This document shows, one piece after another, positions 59,100 to 64,000 of a stretch of DNA of 64,000 nt (positions are counted from its first letter, which is position 1; each line of letters opens with the position of its first letter). Origin of the DNA: Achromobacter denitrificans NBRC 15125 (lineage in GTDB: Bacteria > Pseudomonadota > Gammaproteobacteria > Burkholderiales > Burkholderiaceae_B); contig NZ_BCTQ01000011.1 of NCBI RefSeq assembly GCF_001571365.1, positions 1 to 64,000 on the forward strand, given 5' to 3'. A program made the translations under genes and the position numbers. The notes below the pieces were generated by a model. That model did no database searches and had not been told where the DNA came from. It saw nothing but the letters and a program-made list of their open reading frames with translations.

Positions 59100-60251
59100 A
59101 TGGACTTCAAGCTGACTCCCGAACAACAGGATTTCCAGAGCGCCGTGCGGCGCTTCGCCGAAGGCGAACTGCGCGACGGCGCGGTCGAACGCGCCCATTC
59201 CGACGACTATCCCTGGGATATCGCCCGCAAGATGGCGGAGCAGGGCCTCCTCGGCATCACCGTCTCGCAGGAGGACGGCGGCGTGGGCGGCTCGCTGATG
59301 GATGCCGTCATCGCGATCGAGACCGTCGCCTCGGTCTGCCCGCGCAGCGCCGACGTGGTGCAGGCGGGCAACTTCGGCGCCATCCGCGTGCTGGCCGAAT
59401 ATGGCAGCGACCTGCAAAAGCAGAAATACCTGTCCGCGCTGCTCGCCGGGGAAGGGCTGATCTCCGTCGGCATGACCGAGCCCGACGCCGGCTCGGCCGT
59501 CACCGAGCTCAAGACCAGCGCCACCCGGGCCGAAGGCGGCTGGCGCATCAACGGCACCAAGATCTTCACCACGCACGGGCCCCACGCCAGCATCATCCTC
59601 GCCTACGTGCGCTTCGGCCCGGGCACGGGCGGGATCGGATCGGTGCTCATCGAGACCCGCGCCGAAGGCGTGAAGCTGGGCAAGCGGTCGGCCTTCATGT
59701 CCGGCGAGGAATGGGTGGAAATCTTCTTCGACAACGTTTTCGTCCCGGACGACATGGTGGTCCTGGGCGAGGGCGGTTTCAAGAAGCAGATCGCAGGCTT
59801 CAACGTGGAGCGCATCGGCAACACCGCGCGTTCGCTGGCGCTGGGCCGCTATGCCTATGAAGAAGCGCGCAACTGGGCGATGCAACGCAAGCAGTTCGGA
59901 CGCCTGCTGTGCGAGTTCCAGGGCCTGCAATGGAAGTTCGCCGACATGCGCATCAAGCTCGACGCCGCCCAGCTCCTGCTCTACCGCGCCGCCATCGGCG
60001 CCGATACTGGTTTTCCGTCGGCGACGGACACCGCCATCGCGAAGGCGTACTGCAACCAGGTCGGGTTCGACGTCGCCAACGACGCCCTGCAAGTGCTGGG
60101 AGGGTTGGGCTACAGCCGCGAATCGCTGGTGGAATACTGCGTGCGCCGTTGCCGCGGCTGGATGATCGCGGGCGGATCGATCGAAATCCTGAAGAACCGT
60201 ATCGCGGAAGGCATTTTCGAGCGCAGCTTCCCGCAACGCCCCCCGCGCTAG
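59100..60251 (+). CDS. Acyl-CoA dehydrogenase
   Basis: The 383-residue flavoprotein has the full ACAD plan: helical N-terminal domain, SVGMTEPDAGSAVTELKTSATR (FAD/substrate strand), and C-terminal helices with GGLGYSRESLVEYCVRRCRGWMIAGGSIEILKNRIA near the end. Proteins of this type dehydrogenate short or branched acyl-CoAs. CCAGGAAGC precedes the ATG. As third gene of the right arm, it could oxidise the CoA thioester made by the acyl-CoA synthetase. Confidence 0.94.
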   Translation: MDFKLTPEQQDFQSAVRRFAEGELRDGAVERAHSDDYPWDIARKMAEQGLLGITVSQEDGGVGGSLMDAVIAIETVASVCPRSADVVQAGNFGAIRVLAEYGSDLQKQKYLSALLAGEGLISVGMTEPDAGSAVTELKTSATRAEGGWRINGTKIFTTHGPHASIILAYVRFGPGTGGIGSVLIETRAEGVKLGKRSAFMSGEEWVEIFFDNVFVPDDMVVLGEGGFKKQIAGFNVERIGNTARSLALGRYAYEEARNWAMQRKQFGRLLCEFQGLQWKFADMRIKLDAAQLLLYRAAIGADTGFPSATDTAIAKAYCNQVGFDVANDALQVLGGLGYSRESLVEYCVRRCRGWMIAGGSIEILKNRIAEGIFERSFPQRPPR

Positions 60252-60272
60252 CAGGGGGCGGGCCCGGCGGCC

Positions 60273-60734
60273 TCAGGCGTGGGCCGCCGCCGTGGGGCAG
60301 TCCGGCCCGCGCGCCTGCATCCGGGCATGGAAATCCCGGCTCAGCGCCGCCAGCGTTACCTCGCCGAAGCGGCCCAGCAGCAGCGCTTCGGCGTCGTCGA
60401 AAGCGTCGGTCAGGGCGGCGTTGACGGCGGCCTCGACCAGGCAGCCGGGGGATTCGCTGCGGTTGCCCATGGCGAAAATCCCCGGCGAGCCCAGGGCCTC
60501 GTAGATGTCGCGCAGGGTGACCGCGGCGAAATCGCAGGAAATCGTCCAGCCGCCGCCATGCCCCTTCTCGGAGCGCACCAGGCCTTGCGCGCGCAGCCCC
60601 GCCATGATGCGCCGGATCACCACGGGGTTGGTCTGCATCACCTTGCCCAGCGCCTCCGAGGTCATCGGGCCGGGGGCCTCCGCCATGTGGAGCAATACGT
60701 GGAGCACGCCGGAAAGTTTGCTGTCTCGTCTCAT
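60273..60734 (-). CDS. Rrf2-family transcriptional regulator
   Basis: The 153-residue protein has the Rrf2 winged helix (about 6-62; [57 protein letters not shown]). The three closely spaced cysteines that bind the iron-sulfur cluster in IscR/NsrR are absent; only single Cys at 67, 98 and 146 are seen, so it may sense by thiol chemistry or bind no cluster. It is convergent with the acyl-CoA dehydrogenase gene (21 bp). Confidence 0.88.
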   Translation of the reverse strand: MRRDSKLSGVLHVLLHMAEAPGPMTSEALGKVMQTNPVVIRRIMAGLRAQGLVRSEKGHGGGWTISCDFAAVTLRDIYEALGSPGIFAMGNRSESPGCLVEAAVNAALTDAFDDAEALLLGRFGEVTLAALSRDFHARMQARGPDCPTAAAHA

Positions 60735-60790
60735 GCAACAGATGCTATTGCATGGGCTCCGGATGGCGCAAGTGACCGCCTTGGCCGGGC

Positions 60791-61660
60791 CTAGCCGCGC
60801 CTGGCCGACCAGTCTCCCTGGCCCGCGGCCTTGCCGCTCATCGTCCTGCCGTTGACCAGCCCGGTGTAGCGCACGCCGTTCACGGTGAAGGCGATTTCGG
60901 CGCCATGCATCCGCGCGTCGGAAATCGGCACCGAACCCAGCTTGCCCGAGAGCTTCTGGTAGTGCTGGTCCAGTTGCAGCGTCTGTCCGCCCACCTCCCA
61001 TTTGCCCTGCACCTTGGCCGGGACGATCCACAGCAGCGCGGTGCAGTAGGTGCTGCAGTCCTTCGTGACGGTCTCCTCGGCGTCGGGCTCCCAGTCGCCC
61101 ATGCGGAAGGTGTTCGACACCACGCGCGTGCCGGGCGCCAGTTCCAGCAGGCGAGGCCGCAGTTTTTCGTTGATGGTCGACAGCAGGAACATGGTGATGA
61201 CGTCGGCCTTGGAGAGGTCGGTGGCGAACAGGTCGGCGGCCACGAAGGTGGCGCGGTCGCCGACGCCGGCGCGCGCGGCGTTGCGGCGCGACAGTTCCAC
61301 CAGGTCCGGGTTGTACTCGATGCCCTGGGCCGTGAGGCCGCGTTGCGCCGCCGTGATCACCGTGCGGCCGTCGCCCGAGCCCAGGTCCATCAGGCGGTCC
61401 TTGGGCGTGACCTTGGCCATGTCGAGCATCTTGTCCACCAGGGTCTGCGGGGTGGGCACCCAGATGACGTCCTTGCCGTCCTGCCCGACGTCGGGCACGT
61501 ATTCCTTCTGCTCGGCCGCCGTCGCGGCGGGCGCGGTCTGGGCGCCGGCGCCGAAAGCCCAAGACAGGGCCAGGGCCATCGCCGAGGCGTGCGCCGCCCG
61601 CCGCCAGCGCGCTGCGGCCACCCGGTAGCCGGGCTCGGGGGACTGGATCGCGATCTGCAT
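60791..61660 (-). CDS. Class I methyltransferase-like protein with a signal peptide
   Basis: The 289-residue protein starts with a signal peptide (about 1-40: basic [12 protein letters not shown], hydrophobic [12 protein letters not shown], cleavage near AGA-QT). A SAM-methyltransferase Rossmann domain follows with motif [19 protein letters not shown] and acidic strand-end [17 protein letters not shown]-terminal beta-rich part (about 200-289) contains two Cys in [15 protein letters not shown] is normally cytoplasmic, so an exported enzyme would be unusual; the signal may act as an anchor. It is downstream of no close partner; the APC permease gene is 55 bp further, ending at 61716. Confidence 0.82.
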   Translation of the reverse strand: MQIAIQSPEPGYRVAAARWRRAAHASAMALALSWAFGAGAQTAPAATAAEQKEYVPDVGQDGKDVIWVPTPQTLVDKMLDMAKVTPKDRLMDLGSGDGRTVITAAQRGLTAQGIEYNPDLVELSRRNAARAGVGDRATFVAADLFATDLSKADVITMFLLSTINEKLRPRLLELAPGTRVVSNTFRMGDWEPDAEETVTKDCSTYCTALLWIVPAKVQGKWEVGGQTLQLDQHYQKLSGKLGSVPISDARMHGAEIAFTVNGVRYTGLVNGRTMSGKAAGQGDWSARRG

Positions 61661-61715
61661 GATGAAGGCTCCTTGCGTAGTGGGACTCGAAAAGCCGGCC
61701 GCCGGGACGCCGCGG

Positions 61716-63065
61716 CTAGGGCCGCGCCGGCCCCGGCTTGAGCAGGCGCAACATGGGAAGGCCCGCCGCCAGGACGGCCAGGCCGATCAGGGCGCCGGCT
61801 CCCGCGTAGACGGCGCTCGAATACACCAGGCCGGCGCAGGTCAGCGCCAGCAGGACGGGGGGCAGGGGATAGAGGGGCACCCGGAAGGGCCGCGGGCGGT
61901 CGGGATCCAGCCGCCGAAGCCGCCACACCGACGCCGCCACCAGCAGCATGAAGATCCAGAACACCGGCGCGGTGTACGCCACCATGGTCTGCACGCTGTT
62001 CTGGCTGAAGGCGCCGAGCGCCACCAGGGCCAGGGTGATCGCGCCCTGGACCAGCAGGGCGGCCACCGGCGTGTCGTTGCGCGCGCTCCAGGCGGCCAGG
62101 CCGCGCAGGCGCGGCACGTCCCGGCCCAGCGCGCAGTACACCCGGGCGCCGGTGATGATGGTGCCGTTGATGGTGCTGAGCGCGGTGGCGCAGATCGTCA
62201 GGCTGAGGAGCGCGGCCGCATAGGGGCCGGCCGCCAGTTGCATCACGTCCGCGCCCAGCGCCGGCGTGTCGCGCAGGCCCTGCAGGCCGAAGATTTCCAG
62301 CAGGGCCAGGTTGATGAGCACATAGGCGCCGGTGACGATCGCGGTGCCGATCAGTAGCACGCGACTCATGTTGCGCCCCGGCTCGCGAAGTTCGCCGCTG
62401 AGGTAGGCGGCTTCGTTCCATCCGCCGTAGGTCAAGAGCACGAACACCATGCCCATGCCCATCAGGCCGATCGGATGCCCGGAGAGCGCGACGGGCGCCT
62501 CTCCCTGCAAGGGGCTGTCTCCGGTGGCGGACAGGCTGGCGACGAGCACGGCGGCCAGCGCGGCCAGCGTGAGCATGGTGAACGTCCATTGCAGGCGTTT
62601 GGAATACCGGGTTCCCGCCACATTCAGGGCGGTGAGCGCCACCACCGACATCGCCGCGTGCAGGGCGGGGCCATGGGCGCCCAGCGGCCAGAGGCGCTGC
62701 GCATAATCGCCATAGATATAGGCGACCACCGCGATCGCCCCGGTCTGGATCACGGTGCAGCGCGCCCAGGCGAACATCAGGCCCACGCGCTGGCCCCAGG
62801 CGCGCGTGAGGTATAGATACTCGCCGCCCGCGCCCGGATAGGCCGAGCCCAGCTCGCCGTAGCAGAGCGCGCCGATCAGCATCACGAAGCCGCCGGCGCA
62901 CCACAGCGCGATATACCCCGCCTCGGAGGCGGCGTGCTGCGCCACCAGCGGAGGGAAGCCGAAGATCCCGATGCCGATCACCACCCCGACCAGCACCATG
63001 GTGGCGTCCATCACCGACAGGCCGGCCGGCGCGCCCGCCAGCCCCGCGTCCGATGCGCCGCTCAT
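61716..63065 (-). CDS. APC-family amino acid permease
   Basis: The 449-residue membrane protein has about 12 hydrophobic segments. TM1 has the broken-helix GVVIGIGIFGFPPLV (about 24-38), matching the G-S/A-G-I-F substrate motif of APC transporters, and TM6 has LLTYGGWNEAAYLSGELREPGRNMSR. It probably takes up or exchanges an amino acid. ATG 63065 fits the family start; the longer reading adds a non-hydrophobic Arg/Pro stretch. The substrate is not known. Confidence 0.92.
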   Translation of the reverse strand: MSGASDAGLAGAPAGLSVMDATMVLVGVVIGIGIFGFPPLVAQHAASEAGYIALWCAGGFVMLIGALCYGELGSAYPGAGGEYLYLTRAWGQRVGLMFAWARCTVIQTGAIAVVAYIYGDYAQRLWPLGAHGPALHAAMSVVALTALNVAGTRYSKRLQWTFTMLTLAALAAVLVASLSATGDSPLQGEAPVALSGHPIGLMGMGMVFVLLTYGGWNEAAYLSGELREPGRNMSRVLLIGTAIVTGAYVLINLALLEIFGLQGLRDTPALGADVMQLAAGPYAAALLSLTICATALSTINGTIITGARVYCALGRDVPRLRGLAAWSARNDTPVAALLVQGAITLALVALGAFSQNSVQTMVAYTAPVFWIFMLLVAASVWRLRRLDPDRPRPFRVPLYPLPPVLLALTCAGLVYSSAVYAGAGALIGLAVLAAGLPMLRLLKPGPARP

Positions 63066-63357
63066 CGCAGGGGATCCCGGGAAAAAGGAATGGAACTCGC
63101 GGACGAACGCGCAGGGAAGGCTGTCATCGGGGCTCTCGGGTAGGCGGCAGGGACGGGCGCGGATGCGGCTGGCATCGACGCCTGACACTCACCTGAACAT
63201 TTAAGCGACCCGCTGGCGTTGGGAAAAGTTTCTGCGGGTTTTCCCGAAAAAAAGCAGGAAGCCCCTGGCCCGGGTAAAACTTCCTGCGTGAAACAGCATT
63301 AAAAACACCCAATAACCCATTGATTATTAGCTATTTTTTAATACAAATTAAAGTGGA
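63066..63357. other. Intergenic region with terminator and AT-rich tract
   Basis: A stretch of 292 bp. The left part is GC-rich and should hold the promoter of the APC permease gene (minus), although no strong -35/-10 pair is evident. The middle holds an intrinsic terminator of the next gene to the right (63247-63287). The right part (63290-63357) is very AT-rich, with several A and T runs, and shows no gene. Confidence 0.5.
63247..63287 (-). terminator. Intrinsic terminator of the gene at 63358-63840
   Basis: On the minus strand a perfect 8 bp stem GCAGGAAG (63287-63280) / CTTCCTGC (63261-63254) is followed directly by seven T residues (63253-63247). The 18-base loop includes CCGGGCC, which can form a second short stem. 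It lies 70 bp after the stop of the small orphan gene and is the clearest intrinsic terminator in the window. Confidence 0.8.
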
Positions 63358-63840
63358 TTATTTAAAGTGATTTCTTAGATTGCTATCCACGCACGCCTTG
63401 CGATCCGAAGGCAATAAGATGTCTTGCGCGGCCGCGCTGGCCGGCTTGCAGAGATAGATGGCGCAGGCCGCGTAGCTGATGCTGGACAGTGCCAGGGTGA
63501 TCATCGGCCGGGCCAGGGCAGGGGGGAGCCCGCGCAGGAAGCGCAGGGTGAAGTCCGCCGGCTCGTCCAGCCCCTTGGCCGCCGAGTCGCGCAGCAGCCG
63601 CAGACTTACGCCATACAGCCACGAGGGATAGGCAGCGCCCCCGCGCTCGCGGTAGCTCTCCAGTTGCAGCCCGAACGCGCGCGCCAGGGCGGGATCGGTG
63701 CATTGCACCTGCGCGTCCAGCAACCGTTCCAGTTCGCCGGCGTGCCGGGCCACCAGATCGCGCAGCGGCATCTCGGTATCGGCCTGCGGCGTTGCGGACG
63801 GGGCAGCCGGGGCGGCACAATGGTTCGTCGGCGTCAGCAT
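63358..63840 (-). CDS. 160-residue orphan protein
   Basis: The protein starts MLTPTNHCAAPAAPSATPQADTEMPLRDLVARHAG; an ATG at codon 24 is an alternative start. The body is predicted helical (LERLLDAQVQCTDPALARAFGLQLESY; SLRLLRDSAAKGLDEPADFTLRFLRGLPPALARPMITLALSSI) with a moderately hydrophobic stretch at about 112-130. There is no signal peptide. I do not recognise a family. It has its own terminator and divergent neighbours, so it is a single-gene unit. Confidence 0.65.
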   Translation of the reverse strand: MLTPTNHCAAPAAPSATPQADTEMPLRDLVARHAGELERLLDAQVQCTDPALARAFGLQLESYRERGGAAYPSWLYGVSLRLLRDSAAKGLDEPADFTLRFLRGLPPALARPMITLALSSISYAACAIYLCKPASAAAQDILLPSDRKACVDSNLRNHFK

Positions 63841-63994
63841 TTCCCGTCAGATTGCAGAATCTTCATTACTGGACTTCATGGGTGGGGATTAGATATTGCG
63901 GACGGGTCCTTGTGAATCACTGAAACTGGGTATTTGCCCGCCGGGCCTGCGCCGGGCGCGGGGAGGGCGCCCATCTCCACTCGGGAGCATCGAC

Positions 63995-64000
63995 ATGAAA
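63995..64000 (+). CDS. Start of a plus-strand gene (partial)
   Basis: ATGAAA at the right edge follows a good ribosome-binding site (CGGGAG, 63981-63986), so a plus-strand gene probably begins here. Nothing can be said about the product. Confidence 0.45.

Overview
The window is GC-rich (about two thirds G+C) bacterial chromosome, with almost all genes tightly packed and many start/stop overlaps of the ATGA/GTGA type. The gene content points to a betaproteobacterium of the Bordetella/Achromobacter group (Alcaligenaceae): two Bug/TctC-type periplasmic receptors, a TctAB membrane pair, several LysR regulators, and acyl-CoA catabolic genes beside receptor genes. The genus is inferred from gene families and style, not from a search. 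I saw no rRNA, tRNA, CRISPR array, IS element or prophage.

Layout. 1-8224 (minus): a glycogen/trehalose operon glgA, glgE, treS-mak fusion, and the first codons of a next gene at the left edge (glgB expected). 8447-12129 (plus): a pyruvate-oxidase-like TPP enzyme, a proline-rich small protein, a DUF883 membrane-anchored protein and an AsmA-like protein. 12113-15107 (minus): a three-gene translationally coupled operon equivalent to E. coli ybhP-clsB-ybhN. 15287-16924: an orphan two-domain peptide ABC ATPase. 16964-18061 (minus): mgtC plus a small ACT-like protein, behind a candidate promoter with a long leader; divergent from a TerC/CBS/CorC-type membrane protein (18750-20321).

20474-34040 is a mixed block: an exported small protein, AzoR/GNAT operon, MocR regulator, AhpD-like protein, ChrA, enoyl-CoA hydratase, Bcr/CflA MFS pump, SelW-like protein, TctAB, a GFA-family enzyme, a 50-residue orphan with a long leader, a spermidine-synthase-like protein and a dCACHE-GGDEF diguanylate cyclase. 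34079-36386 is a divergent pair, tyrosine recombinase and KfrA-like coiled-coil DNA-binding protein, separated by an AT-rich control region with two inverted repeats. 36536-39518 carries mltF, a small lipoprotein and an AI-2E family permease.

39573-43833 groups a UroD-family protein, a thiol dioxygenase, a Bug receptor, an Lrp and a LysR regulator. 44067-45944 has an RsuA-like pseudouridine synthase homologue lacking the usual catalytic Asp and a Tat-lipoprotein-like S66 peptidase. 46068-48643 is a hipBA toxin-antitoxin module with four operator-like repeats and a LysR gene coupled to hipA. 48660-60734 is a divergent catabolic cluster: to the left hydroxyisobutyrate-type dehydrogenase, Bug receptor, aldehyde dehydrogenase, ABC-type receptor, MBL hydrolase, a small orphan and an alpha/beta hydrolase; to the right MmgE/PrpD, NDP-forming acyl-CoA synthetase and acyl-CoA dehydrogenase, followed by an Rrf2 regulator. 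60791-64000 holds an exported methyltransferase-like protein, an APC permease, an orphan with its own terminator, and the first two codons of a plus-strand gene.
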